NCBI GenBank assembly: GCA_018136815.1
Contig: CM030938.1
Span: 3,673,448-3,737,447 of the forward strand
Source of the DNA: Isochrysis galbana
Lineage: Eukaryota; Haptophyta; Isochrysidales; Isochrysidaceae
Reading direction: 5' to 3'
Length of the DNA: 64,000 nt
Of the stretch, positions 31,757-43,537 are shown in pieces (position 1 is the first letter of the stretch; every line of letters begins with the position of its first letter). A model generated the notes under the pieces. It did no database searches. It saw only the letters and a program-made list of their open reading frames with translations, and had not been told where the DNA came from. The position numbers and the translations under genes were made by a program.

Positions 31757-32265
31757 AGGTGTCGTTCCGTCAATTGTGGGACATCAGTCGATTTGAGCGA
31801 TCGAATGTCCACAGTTGTGTATATCAGTATTTTAAAATTAAATGCAGACAACTTTTTTTCTCTGCTTCCCGCGGTGCATGTCCCCCCCCCCGAGGGGGCG
31901 CCGTGTCAGCGCTTTTCCCTGCGTCTCCTCTAACGCCGACAACTACATAAACACTCAATTTAAGAGATATTTAGTATTTAGAACGGAGCATCTGTGATGA
32001 CCTGCAATCACATCATGCACGCCTTGCATGGGCACGGCGCGATGTGCATCGGTCCCCCCGCGGATACGCCGTGCGTGCGCATGTCAACTTTTTCCCTCTG
32101 CGTACCCTCCAATGTCCACAACTACGTAAACAAGCCTTATAAGAGATGTTTCTTTGCGCATCACATGTGATGACTTGCAATCACATTGTGCACGCCGTGT
32201 GTGCGCACGGCGCGATGTGCATCGGCCCCCCCGCGGGGGCGCCGTGCGTGCGCATAGCAACTTCC
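31757..32265 (+). repeat. Dispersed repeat C, copy 2, with internal tandem unit
   Basis: It matches 7266-7616 from gtgtcgttccgtcaattgtg onward. Here the GC-rich module containing tgatgacttgcaatcaca and cggcgcgatgtgcatcgg is present twice (about 31925-32095 and 32110-32265). Each module has strong inverted repeats such as cgccgtgtgtgcgcacggcg. Non-coding. Confidence 0.7.
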
Positions 32266-32767
32266 AGGAAAGTGCACGCCGTGCGTTCACTCTTTCCGCG
32301 GGGGAACTCTAGACGCGGAGGGCGGTCGGGAACAATGGGGACACCCCCTGGGACCGGAAAATTATTACCGTATACGGCGCAAACACTAACGTAAACAACT
32401 GGTCAACCGTCGCAGGGTACGAAGCAGAGGGCTCTCAATGCCATCTGCCACTGGTACCACCCACGCGCCGACCACTCTATACTGACGACCAACACCCAAT
32501 GGGCCAAAGGCTTTGGTGTCTTGCACTGGTGTCTTGTGATGGAGTGGATTGGCAGCGCTTCTTATACTGGTGTCTTGTCACTCAACTGGGATGCTGGGAG
32601 CTGGGAAAGTGTGGTGAGAGTCTTGTGGCCGTAAACCGTTGGGGAGGAACGAGGGTGCGTGTGATGCTGAGATGCTGAGCACGGCCGTAAACCGTAAATG
32701 TAGCTGTTCGTCAGCGGAGTCTGAATCTGAATCTGACGTTGGGGAGGAAGAGGATGGGGAGGAAGCA
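32266..32767. other. Intergenic region
   Basis: Non-repetitive sequence apart from a few ctggtgtcttgt(c/g) repeats at 32511-32580 and a duplicated gccgtaaaccgt (32628 and 32685). No coding exon is recognised. Confidence 0.4.
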
Positions 32768-32981
32768 CCCTAGATGGGAATGGAAAATACGTATTTACCG
32801 TATTTGGCCAGAGGCCAAATACATGTGTATTTGGTTGTATTTGAAGCTCGTCTTGGGTTGTAGGCCTCGAATGTATTTGAAATATATTTGGCCGGAGGCC
32901 AAATACATATGTATTTGTTTGGCTGTATTTGCAGGCCCCAACACCAACACCGTATTTCAAATACGTATTTCCCATCTAGGG
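32768..32981. mobile_element. MITE-like element 1 (214 bp)
   Basis: It is bounded by inverted termini: CCCTAGATGGGAA at the left, and the reverse complement of TTCCCATCTAGGG at the right. Both are followed inward by atacgtattt. It is flanked by direct AAGCA at 32763-32767 and 32982-32986, which fits a 5-bp target duplication. Inside are two near-palindromes, tatttggccagaggccaaat and atttggccggaggccaaat. No coding capacity. Transposase superfamily unknown. Confidence 0.75.
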
Positions 32982-32986
32982 AAGCA

Positions 32987-33592
32987 CATTCAAGTGTGGG
33001 AGTGCACGTGACCTCCAGTGGGATAGCTCAGGCTTTGGATGCCGTGGGAGGGTAACTATTTAATTATTAGTAGTACTACTATTATGTACTACTATTATGT
33101 AGTGCCGTGCGTTGGGGTTGGGGTTGGGGGTGTGCGCTGGCGCTGGCGCAGCCGACTGCCCAACGAGATCAGTACTAGGGTAGGCTTCTAGCCGTGCACT
33201 TCTAGGAGAAGGTGGTTAGGGTGAGGCCCACCCATACCCTTGTGGCAAGGCATGCCATTTTTGTACATGATTTGGCTGAGTTATAAGTATAAGAATTCAC
33301 AACTTGGAAGGACACAATGACATGAATTGAGTATACCATTAGAATGACAGGCCGCCGAGGCCCCGTGGGCCACACGCCGTCCCGGCTGTGAAGGTGCGCA
33401 ACTGGAGTTGTTGATGTGCTAGCAGCCTGACCAACCTCCATGCCCATGGCTGAGAACCTTTGAGGAGGGCCCAGGCCCCCATGGGCAAGAAATATCAAGG
33501 GGAAGGACTGGGAGAGTACTTTACCTCCTTTGGAATCGAGTTGTGCGGATTGGTCCAATCCGAGACGCCGTCCGACGCGCCCGCCAGCGAGC
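32987..33592. other. 5' flank of the antiporter gene
   Basis: It contains a tac/tat microsatellite (33065-33105) and otherwise unique sequence. The promoter of the antiporter gene is probably here. I see no recognisable core element. Confidence 0.4.
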
Positions 33593-36500
33593 ATGGCGCA
33601 CATCGACAGCACGGCTTTCTGCGAGGCAGCCGCTCAGACCGACGAGCGGGCGGAGTCTTGGACGGTATCGTACTTCAAGCTCGCCGTCGTCTGCATGGCG
33701 GCCTGGCGCCTCGCAGCGCTGGTCGTGCAGTTGCCCGGCAAGTTCATCCCTCGTGGCACTGGGCTGCTGCTCGCTGGACTGGCTGCGAGTGTCGCGGGCA
33801 TGATTTTCGATGAGGTGGCAAAATTGGACGTGATAATCAACGCAAAGACGGGACAGTACAATCGACTCAACGTCTACTTTCCGGTGCGCAAGGCCACCAC
33901 GTGCGGTCGGTCTGAGTGCCAGAGCAGCAGAAGCCACTTCCGCTAACTGTTTGCTGACGGGGCAAACAGCACCGATGGCCTCAGGTTAATTACATGTGCA
34001 TGTCCTTCATTGCCTATGCCACGGGTGCCCAGTTGGTAATGAAGAACTACCGCGGCCTTGGCAGACATATCATCGTGTCCGCCGTGTGCGTATCGTCATC
34101 GGTTTTAATCATTGTCTTCCTCTTGACATATGTACGTGCCTAGAGCCACTGCCATCGATAGTTCGCACAACCTGATGGAGGCGTGGTGATCGGGCCCATG
34201 TGCATCATTCACCTAATCCTTCCGGCTCACACTAACATTGAGCTTGCCTAGCGCACGGAGAGAATCCTCGGCCATTTTCTCATCCAATCTTACGGTGCCC
34301 ATCACTTCAGGCTGTTTTGTCGAGCACGGGCGCACGATTCATGAGATTCAACGCATTGGTCGGATCCTCTGCAACCAGTACACCCGAGCAAATGGACGAG
34401 CTTCTCGCAATGCCTGGCGCCTCCTTTGCCATTTCAATCATGATCGGAGGCATACTCACCTCGAGGTCACCCGCATCTGCCATCTCAATTGTGGCAGAGA
34501 TGCGCGCCAACGGCCCATTCACCAAAATGGCCCTAGGGGGGACATGCGCTCTGTACGTCATATCGAACGTCATTTTCCCGATCATCCGCGTCATTGCTCA
34601 GGTGGGTCACACAGCTACGATGGCGGCCTTGTCCTTGTAGAGGCCAAGCGCTCTCCTAGCGAGAAGCTAACCTTCATTCTACCCTTCGTCCATCTTGTTC
34701 CAAGTCAATGATGGCGACGGTGATGGCTGAAATCTGTGGCGCGGGCGGCAAGATTGAAATCGGGTCATCGATTGGATCATTTCTGTTTTCTATGTTCTTG
34801 ACGGCTCTCGTCAGTCTAGTCGTGGGAAAGGTCCTGCACATGATCGTGGGATTACCGATGAGGGTGGCTTTGAAGAAGGTGGGGAGTTTGTGCTCCGATC
34901 TGCCGCCCATATCATGCGGGCCCGAATCGTGCGGTGATGAAGGTAACCTCTCTACCCCCACCTTGCAATCAGCATCTGCATATCCGTTCTCCTGCCTTCG
35001 AACTCTACATTAAGTGCTCTCTCGCTCTTCTCGTGGGCTTTGCGACCTTCATGCTCAAATTCATGCTCATGAGTATCGATGCCGGTGGCACGCTCGAGAT
35101 CAAGGTCTCGTGATGCATGCGGTACAATGGCGTGTGGCGCAATGAGCATGGCACGCTTCCATCCGAGGCAAATCGTGTGCACGTTTTATTGTGATAATTC
35201 CGCCGCGCTGCCCATCCTTAACAGCATCTCGCTCTGCCCGGTGCACTTAGGTGGAGCCGCTTCTCGTGTGCTTGCTTGCTGCGATGTTCGTAGTGAATCA
35301 TCGATCGCAAAATCGCGAGGCGGAATGGAAGCGCATGTGCGCCACATGCGCGCCGTACATTTACTGCATATTCTTTGCCCTTGCCGGTCAGTATGCTGCT
35401 GCCATCTCTGTCGACACGCCTGATTGGTCCCGATTGATACATACGCCGCCTTTGGCCAATGGCCCTTGCTTCACATTCGCCTGCTCATTGCTTGCAAGGT
35501 GCATCGGTCAACTTTAGTGCTGTAATCGAATCTCAATTTGTCGGACCTATCATGCTCGTGTGCTTTCGTCTGGTGGCCATCGCGTTCGGCACTTTCATTG
35601 CAGGCCTAGCCGACCGCCCACGACCACGCATGAGGGTGCAGCATGTGAGCTGGATGAACTATATTACACAAGCAGGCGTTGCTCTCAGTTTTGCACAGGA
35701 GGTCCTCGACGAACCCTCGCTTCCACTCTATATGCGAAACTATATCTACACGCTTGTGGTCGCATCGGTATTCATCAATCAGCTCATCGGCCCGCCACTG
35801 TTCAAGATTGCGCTTCGCCTGTCCGGAGAGGCGTTCATGGACCGCATTGGCGGTGCGCAGCTCGTCGTTGTCGAGGGCCAAGCGCCGCATATTGAAGTCA
35901 AGACACTTTCGTGGGAGACAAGGGCCGGAGTGGGGGGTTCGCACGTTGCTCAGGTAAGTCGCGTTGAAACCAGCCGTCGCGTTGTGCGCAAGCTAACGCC
36001 AGACTACTTGCATTGCCAACTCGGCGACGGAATTGTGAGTAGAAATGAACGGACGGGTGCCACGCAAACGTTTGCCTTCCTCTCCATGCTCGAGGACGAT
36101 GCCGAGAATTTCGACGCTTGCCGGCTCATGCGAGACGTGTATGGTGTCAAGCGCACGATTGTTCATGTTAGCGACCGGTCGAGGTCTCAGAAACGCTTTG
36201 ATGAAATCGGCGCCATCATTGTAGACGAACAGTCCTTGGTTGTTGGCTCCTTAGACCAATTCTTGAGCTCTGCACAAGCCGCCGAGCTCCTCCTCCATCG
36301 TGACCCGTCGTGTCATGTGATCTGCGCCGCGGTTGGGATGGAGGTCGCTGGTCTTCACATCAATCAGCTGAAACTGCCACGTGATGTGCAGATTGCGAAG
36401 CTCGTTAGACAAGACGCCGATGAAACTGAAGCAATTGTGCCTACGCCGTTCACCAAAGTGCAGTATGAGGACCAACTTACTTTGTGCGGAACACCGTCTA

Positions 36501-36970
36501 GCATCGCTAAGGTTACAGCCATTGTTAAAGGCAGAATTAAGATGGTGAACGTGGGCGGGAAAGAACGCAGGATGCGAAGACGTCGGGGTGCCGCTGCCGG
36601 CGCGTGTTCGTGGTCCGCGCATCACGGATACTCGTCGAGTCGTCGCCCAAGGATCTCTTGGGGTAGTACTGAGAGCACCGAGAGTTTGTATGACAATCTA
36701 GGTATTCATTACCGCGCAAGCCTAAGTGACGAGGAGGAGGTGATTAAAAGACCAACTTCTCGCATTGTCCCAGTCAACGCAAGCAGCCACGGCTTCCCCT
36801 CAAGTTCCCCGCTAGCTCGACGTTTTTCGTCCTCTTCAACAACCTCCTCGACAGTCTCGGTGTCTTCCAGCCTTTCACTACAAGGTTGGTGGTGCCTTGG
36901 GCGTCGAATACTTCGAGCGCCATGGCATGCTTTGCGCTACAGTCCCTCTGTGACTGTGACGGCCTCGTGA
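33593..36970 (+). CDS. Cation/proton antiporter with RCK (TrkA-N/TrkA-C) domains
   Basis: Seven exons join in frame: 33593-33883, 33985-34131, 34311-34601, 34705-34878, 34973-35104, 35251-35386 and 35499-36970 (880 aa). All introns are GT-AG. Exons 1-7 (to about residue 545) encode many hydrophobic segments of a CPA2/KefB-type membrane domain. One is ASFAISIMIGGILTSRSPAS followed by AISIVAEMRA, matching the ion-path helix of that family. The cytosolic part has a TrkA-N-like fold (about 577-655; FLSMLEDDAENFDACRLMRD, then RSQKRFDEIGAIIVDEQS). A TrkA-C module follows (about 661-731; NQLKLPRDVQIAKLVR, YEDQLTLCGTPSSIAKV). A 130-residue Ser/Arg-rich tail ends the protein. Predicted to exchange K+ or Na+ for H+, gated by nucleotide on the RCK domain. 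The exon 4/5 junction is the least certain. Confidence 0.8.
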
Positions 36971-38182
36971 AACATATATAAGAGTATGCCGAACGAACAC
37001 CGACACCGAAGAGAAAAAGAAATCATATCTAGGCGCTTGAACTTCTCAAAACAGCCCCATTTCTATTGGGAAGATTACAATTTGAGCCTCAGACCTCTAG
37101 ACTCCAAAGGTTGCTCCAACTAGATGAAAGATGAAAGTTACCCCTTGCCATTACCTAGGCCGACATGTGCTTCTATTTTCAAAAGATGAGGGTCAACTAA
37201 GTTTATACTTAGTTCGCCCATGGAGGGGCACGAGCCCCCCCCTCTCTCCACTCCTCCCTTGCCATGGGGGAGGGACCACCCATGCTCCTGGCAAGCCTGA
37301 GACTGCCTTGCTGGCCCACTCTCTCCCTTGCAGCGCTGGCAGGCTCTCCTGTCTCGCTCGCCCTGACCTGTCGGGGCCAGCCCATCGCTCCAACCCCCCA
37401 TCCCCCCTGGTCGACAGGCAGACAGGTGCAGAGTGTGGGCCCCAGAGGCCCAGGAGCGCCAGCGAGGGAGGCAAGGTTTTTTTTGCCGTGTTTGGTGTTT
37501 GGCCGAGCAATAGCTAGGATGCCCAACCTCACACACAACTCACAGCATTCGGCACTCGGCACCCACTGCCACTGCCAACCACCAACACCAACCACTGGTT
37601 GAACGGTTGAACCAACCACAGACAACGTGTTGAATAAAAGTCGACCGTCCACTGTCTAAAGGGGATGCTCTACTACAAAACTCCCTCAGACACGGGGGCC
37701 GCTTGACGGAAGAAAAGGGGTGGGGTGGGTGGGTGGGTGGGGGGGGGGGGGGGGTGTCCCGGTCGGCAGTCCGTCCGTCCGCCGGACGCGGGCGATGAGA
37801 GGAGAGAAGAGAGAAGAGGGAATTTAGAAGAGAGTAAAGTACTCACTTGAGTGGTGGGGCTCTCTCGCTCGGAGGCCGCGTGCTGCGCGGGGATATCTCC
37901 CGCCGCCGCCGCCCCCCCCCCTCCCCTCTCTTTCTTACTCCCTCTCTCCCTCTCTCTCTGTCCCTCCCTCCCGCTCTCCCTTTCATCCTCCCTCTCTCCA
38001 TCATCATCCTTCTCGTGCCACTTCCCACCTTCCCCTCAACTCATCTCTTCTCTCTTCTCTCTTCTCTCTTCTCCTCCCCCCTCTCCCCCTCCTGCCGAGC
38101 TACCTCTCCCTGCGCCCCGCGCCCCCCCCCCCCCCCCCACCCACAAACTCCCCCCACTCCCCCCGCCCACCTCGCCCGCCCG
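36971..38182. other. Intergenic region with repeat G and poly-G
   Basis: Besides repeat G (37205-37490) it has a gggtgggtgggtggg tract grading into a long G-run (37717-37755). It also has a CT-rich stretch (37915-38120) just upstream of the next start codon. That stretch may be a promoter or 5' UTR. No other exon is recognised. Confidence 0.45.
37205..37490 (+). repeat. Dispersed repeat G, copy 1
   Basis: It matches 46945-47230: ggggcacgagccccccc, ctctctccactcctcc, ggaccacccatgctcctggca, ctggtcgacaggcagacagg, then ggcccc(a)gaggc and gagcgccagcgagggag. GC-rich and non-coding. Together with repeat F it may be part of one larger element, since the aagtttatactta motif at its left edge recurs inverted at 48141-48153. 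Confidence 0.7.
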
Positions 38183-39028
38183 ATGGCTCCGCTGGATGGC
38201 GTGCTACAGCTCGACGCCACCGAGGACTCTCTCGTCCCGCAGGAGGCGCTCGTCACAACGAACGACAACAACGACCACTCCTTCTCAGGCATCATGTTCA
38301 CGCTCGAGGCATGCAGCCACTTGCCGCTCCACCACCTTGAGATTGAGGCGGTTGCCGTGCGCGGACGGTTGGGCCAGATGACAGTCTGGTGCTCTGACTA
38401 CCAGCCTGGCGTGCTGAGCCAAAACAAGCGGCACGATCAGGATCGATGGCAGCTGCTACACAAATCAGATCAGAAGGAGAGCTTCAGCTCGTTTGTGGTC
38501 TTGCCCCTTGACCCTCCTCTAACAATCAAGCCAGGCGAGCGGCGCGATCTGTACATCCATTCCGCCTCCTTCGGCGATGAAGGAATCGTGTACGATAACC
38601 AGCATGGACACATTACTTTCGAAGACCGCTGCCTCCGTATCCTGCCTGGAGCAGCTCACCTCTCAAGCTTGCCTTTCGGCTCCCAGGGTCCATGGGGATC
38701 GCCCTGGCGAGAAAGGCGCAGCTTTGTGGGCCGCATCAAGTATAGCGCGCTCTGGAATAAGTGGAGCCCCCAAAACCATCAAGACTTCCCGGTACACTTT
38801 CAAGCCGCTGTGCTCACCATGCTCATGGGCTCGCGCCGCCAGGAATCGCTTCTGTACTTGCTGCACGAGGAGATTGTACACTTCATTCTGAACAAGTGCA
38901 ATTGGGATGACTTTGGCGTGGAACAATGTGAGGAGCAATCTGAGGAAGACAATTCATTTTCGAACTTCTTCAGTCCAGCCGGTTGGGCTGAGCTAATCAC
39001 CACGGCCTTATCCCCGCTCACCGTGTGA
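38183..39028 (+). CDS. Conserved protein of unknown function
   Basis: Single-exon frame of 281 aa; ATG at 38183 follows a pyrimidine-rich leader, stop at 39026-39028. The N-terminal half looks like a beta-rich domain (FSGIMFTLEACSHLPLHHLE, LTIKPGERRDLYIHSASFGD). A distinctive block follows, WGSPWRERRSFVGRIKYS, then WSPQNHQDFPVHFQAAVLTM. The C-terminal helix pair is SLLYLLHEEIVHFILNKCNW. The conserved-looking Trp/Arg-rich block suggests a real family. I cannot name it and no catalytic motif is seen. No signal peptide or membrane span, so cytosolic or nuclear. Confidence 0.65.
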   Translation: MAPLDGVLQLDATEDSLVPQEALVTTNDNNDHSFSGIMFTLEACSHLPLHHLEIEAVAVRGRLGQMTVWCSDYQPGVLSQNKRHDQDRWQLLHKSDQKESFSSFVVLPLDPPLTIKPGERRDLYIHSASFGDEGIVYDNQHGHITFEDRCLRILPGAAHLSSLPFGSQGPWGSPWRERRSFVGRIKYSALWNKWSPQNHQDFPVHFQAAVLTMLMGSRRQESLLYLLHEEIVHFILNKCNWDDFGVEQCEEQSEEDNSFSNFFSPAGWAELITTALSPLTV

Positions 39029-39846
39029 TGGATGCAACTGAGCATGAAAACGGCTGAGTCTAATCATTCGTGCGCTCACACGTAAACGTGCATGTGCAAT
39101 ATGAGCAAGAGCAGTCTGACGGCTATGCGTGGCAAGACTTAGGAAATACAATTTTGTGCATGGCCCCCTGAGGGTGGCAAATGACCCGATGGCGTCTAGA
39201 GAAAGCTATTAGAACGCAATCTCCTTGATCGTCGACGAAAGCATATTTGAAAGACGTGCACACGAATCCGACACGAGGAGCACCGTCTTCTTTGACAATG
39301 ATTTAGTGTGACGTTGCTACACCGTGCGGTTGTTTGCCTTTTGACGATACCTTAACGAAATGACCAGGGAAAATGAGCGAAAGAGCCCCTCGATCATCAG
39401 TGTGTTTGTTCGTTAGCTCCCGCTTTCTCTCGTTTGCTTTTACAATTGACGCAACCATTCGCCGGGCGAAGTGCGAAGTGTCAGCTAAACAATAATGTGG
39501 TAATGGCCGTGGTAATGAGAATGAGCGTTAATACAACTGCCACTAGCCTTGCACCAACACGCCAAACCACGACACACATGACTACACTGAGACCCAAGGC
39601 ACGAATAGCAAAACGCAAAACTAAGTACCTGATTACACCTCCTTCCTTGCAGGCCGCCGGCGGCTGCCCCGTTAGCGAATAAATCCCCCCACAAGCTCAT
39701 TATTGAGCATTGGTTGGAAAACCCAGTGACCCATGGCATCACTGAGGCGTTAATAAACCTACATTAAACAACTCCCCAGGGAAAAGCACCGGGGACCAAC
39801 ACCGCTCTTCCTCCTGCCGTGCCACTTGGCATGCGGGGGGGGGGTG
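39029..39846. other. Intergenic region
   Basis: Unique, moderately AT-rich sequence downstream of the unknown gene. No repeat or exon is recognised. A short G-run (39834-39845) marks the border with the LTR-like repeat. Confidence 0.4.
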
Positions 39847-40419
<573 letters not shown>

Positions 40420-40519
40420 GTCTTCCTCTCCTCGAGCTTCTATGGGAGTATTGCACTACGAATCAATTTCCACCTATAGAGGACTTGGGTCGGGACATCG
40501 ACTTCATGTATGTAGATGA

Positions 40520-40735
40520 TTGCCATTAGACCAATTCACTGATGGAGGCATCCTCCCGCGGGCATTTCTGGTGCGTAAAGAATACATTGGAGTTGTTCAA
40601 GGATCGTCAGAAGTGCGTGCGTGCGACAGAGGTCTCCATCTGTTTGCACAGGCACTGATTGACGCAGGGGCGGACGTGAATACTCAGAACAATAAAGGTT
40701 TGACAACCAAGGATGGTTCATCAGTACTGATATAA
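40520..40735 (+). pseudogene. Ankyrin-repeat scrap
   Basis: The frame contains one ankyrin-like unit, FAQALIDAGADVNTQNNKGL, after unrelated sequence, and stops soon after. A second partial unit, HPFAQTLLDAGADS, appears at about 41220-41262 out of context. Flanking sequence (40740-41180) has many short repeats built from agcttac and gatatcag. Probably a fragment of an ankyrin gene carried by repeats. Confidence 0.4.
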
Positions 40736-41364
40736 GCTTTCACTATCAGTAGCAGCTCCACAATGCCGGAACACTGATATCAGTTGTCAGTGCTAGGACT
40801 ATTATTAAAGAAGATGTTCCACTATCACTATCAAAGAGGGTGTTCTACTAATAGAAAATAAAAATAGACGGCCTCGCGCGGGAGACAATGAGACAAAAGT
40901 CCGTTGGCGACGCCGGGCGTCGGAGGGCTGCGCTCCCCCCTCCCCCTACTTTCCTCCCTCCTTGCCCATGCTCGCCATCGCTCCAACGACCATTTCTGGC
41001 CGCGTGCAGAGTGCCAACTCACGTGCCTGCGTCTATGGGCTGTGGGCTGTGGGCTATTAATAGCTTACACACGGTGCACTATATAGTATCCTTCTAAGCT
41101 TACAAACACTCTTGTAAGCTGATATCAGTACGGATGGAAGTGTCAGCTCGAAAGTGGTGTAAGCTTACAAGCTTACGGACCATCCTTGTTGAAAACCTTA
41201 TTGATGTCTGCACGCATTCACCCGTTTGCACAGACACTGCTCGACGCAGGGGCGGATAGCCTGCAGTCTGATCTCACCGCCGGACATCTCCGCATCGGTA
41301 GTGTGACCAGACACCGACACTTCCCATGTGGTGAAAATAGGTAGCGTATCAAGCTGCTCATTTG

Positions 41365-42165
41365 TCAACGAGACGGCTTCGTGTACGCTGTGTCATATGA
41401 CCAGCCTCGCAGCGCAACTGGGAATCTGGGATCCGACACGTTTGGTGGAATATCGCTACGGTACACAATGCCCCGCGTGGTGTTTATCGTCACAATGTCG
41501 TTCAGATGGAAAACTCCAAACTGCCTCGTGCGTGTGCCAGGGGTTGCCAGAAGAAGGTACCCCTCGTCTTTGTAATCAGGTACGCTGTACAACTTAGCCC
41601 GGTATCGCGGCTCTTCTGTCATCGCATCTACAAACATATGGACTGGTTGACGCAGAAGTGGCGCATCCGCGCTGTAGAAGTGGTAGCCGGTCATGCGCGT
41701 GGCCGCTTGGCATGTGGTGCATTATTGATTACTGGAGCCGGAAACGAGTTCTTCTCCGGGCAAGCACGTCATCTGCGTCAGATCCATGCAACTACAGTCG
41801 TCTCGATCGCTTGTGGCCACGCAAGCGAGCCCATTAGCACACTCTGTCCGTGGAGTGCACGTCCCCGCCTCAAGTCCACCGCAACCAATCAGTATGCCAT
41901 CAAGCTCTGAACATTCGGAATACTTGCAGTTCTTCATGACACCGTTACTGTACCCCCCACATCCCTCTCGGTAGGTATCGATGGGGTCCTCCGCGCCACA
42001 CGGCCGACAGGTCTCGCTTAGGAGCACAGGTTGTCCCCATTCGTCGTTTTCGCCAGAATATGTGCGATCGCACCAGTAGCCCGCGTTGCAATCAACGCAC
42101 GAGTCGGTTGCCCCCACGGGTGGGGGGGTGACATTGTGTTGTTGTCGCCTGGTCCCTCCGAACAC
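41365..42165 (-). pseudogene. Cysteine-rich, probably extracellular protein, broken
   Basis: One minus-strand frame runs from 42165 to 41365 with a single in-frame TAA at 41724-41722. Before it are about 15 Cys spaced like an EGF/GCC2-GCC3-type ectodomain (SCVDCNAGYWCD, CRPCGAED, CTPRTECANGLACVA, QMTCLPGEELVSG). After it the Cys pattern resumes (CTTCQAATRMTGYHF) and a beta-rich region follows to 41365. The 5' side continues in another frame (IKLDEDFICLSHRAGN, then STLLAESDVSLCSEG at about 42248-42150), implying a frameshift or intron near 42150. It lacks a recognisable start, signal peptide or membrane anchor. Decayed fragment more likely than a live gene. Confidence 0.5.
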
Positions 42166-42404
42166 AGGGAAACGTCGCTCTCGGCGAGCAGCGTGGAACT
42201 TTGGTTTCCGGCGCGATGTGATAAACAGATAAAATCTTCATCCAGTTTTATGCGCATGGAAAAGCCTTCAATCACCACCAGCCTACACATGGAAAAGCGT
42301 TCAATCGCCATCACCTCCCGGAAGCATATCCCCATCGATGCTCGCATCAAAGTGGGTGTAAGAGTGTGTGTGGGGGGTGGATGGCGATTGAAGCGCCTTT
42401 GCAT

Positions 42405-43537
42405 TGTCCTTTGTTGGTGGGTGATTAGACGCTTGTCGCCTCACGTCATTTTTTCTCCCACTGTATCCACGAGCACTCCCCCCAGTTGGTTTATGGAAGC
42501 CATTGACTCGGATGTCCACGCACTTCTATGGAATAGGTCTCCCTCGCTGAATAAGGACGAGCTAGGTTCGACGCAAGAAGGAAGGAGGTGGATAACCCAC
42601 CCAACTTACCCGAGGGTAGGCCATTCCGAAGGAGCTCCGGCCCGTGAGGAACTGCTGGCTAAGCCCCGTTGATCGCATGGGGATGAGAGGGGGCGTGGGA
42701 AGGCGTTGGCTGCTTCCTTTGGCGGGCCCCATCACAATGCGCGGCGCGGCAGGCGTTCGACGGCCCTCCATGTCCTCCACTAGGCTGGTGCAGGCGCTCG
42801 AGCGGCAAAGGCAAAGGCGCCCCGCTGCCCCGCTGCCCTGCTGCCCCGCTGTCGCTGTCGTCGTCGTCGTCTGGCGGAGGGAGGGCCGGGGGGAAAGAAG
42901 AGGAGCGCGAGGCGCGGTCGGGGTTGGGGTTGGGGGTAGCGGGCATCATGGGAGGGGCGAGGGGCGAGGGGCGCCGGTCGCGCGGGCTCGCGGGCTCGAG
43001 GGTCGGTGGTCGGTGGTCAGTGGCTCAAAAGTCCTCTCCCGCTCCCGCTCCCGCCCCCCCGGTATATATGTATATGTCTTTCCCACTGTCTTTGGACTGT
43101 CTTTCTACGCGGGCCGAAGACATATGTATAATACAGGCTTTCAAACCCCAACTGACTGTCTTTCACATGTAGGGGCGTGCCTAGGTCCTAGGTATGATAG
43201 TTCGTAGTTCGACCTCGTACCGCCGGATGTCTTGGCTGGCGAAGTAGAAGTAGGAAGTATTCTCCTCCTTTACTGATGCGGATGACGGTGGCAGACCCGT
43301 TTGCTTCTCCGCCATTTTGGGGCTGTTTGTGTCCGTTGGTTCCATGGGCGTCGAACTAATGGTGCTCTCCACTCTCCACTGACACTGCCTTATGTCGCGC
43401 GTCGCGCGTCGCGCATCCTGTTACTTCTTACTTCCCCGATCATCTTTATTTATAGAGTTTACTTTCTACTCCCCACCCCCCTCCCCCCTTCTCACTCCCC
43501 TGCGCCCCCCTCCCCCGCCTCTCTCTCGCCGCGGCGC
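42405..43537. other. Intergenic region
   Basis: It includes a short GC-rich stretch with ccccgctg(ccctg) repeats (42820-42855), duplicated gggctcgcgggctcg motifs, and a tatatatgtatatg run (43063-43076). Open frames on both strands are not recognisable. The right end, rich in CT and C, is the probable 5' UTR of the PCID2 gene. Confidence 0.4.
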
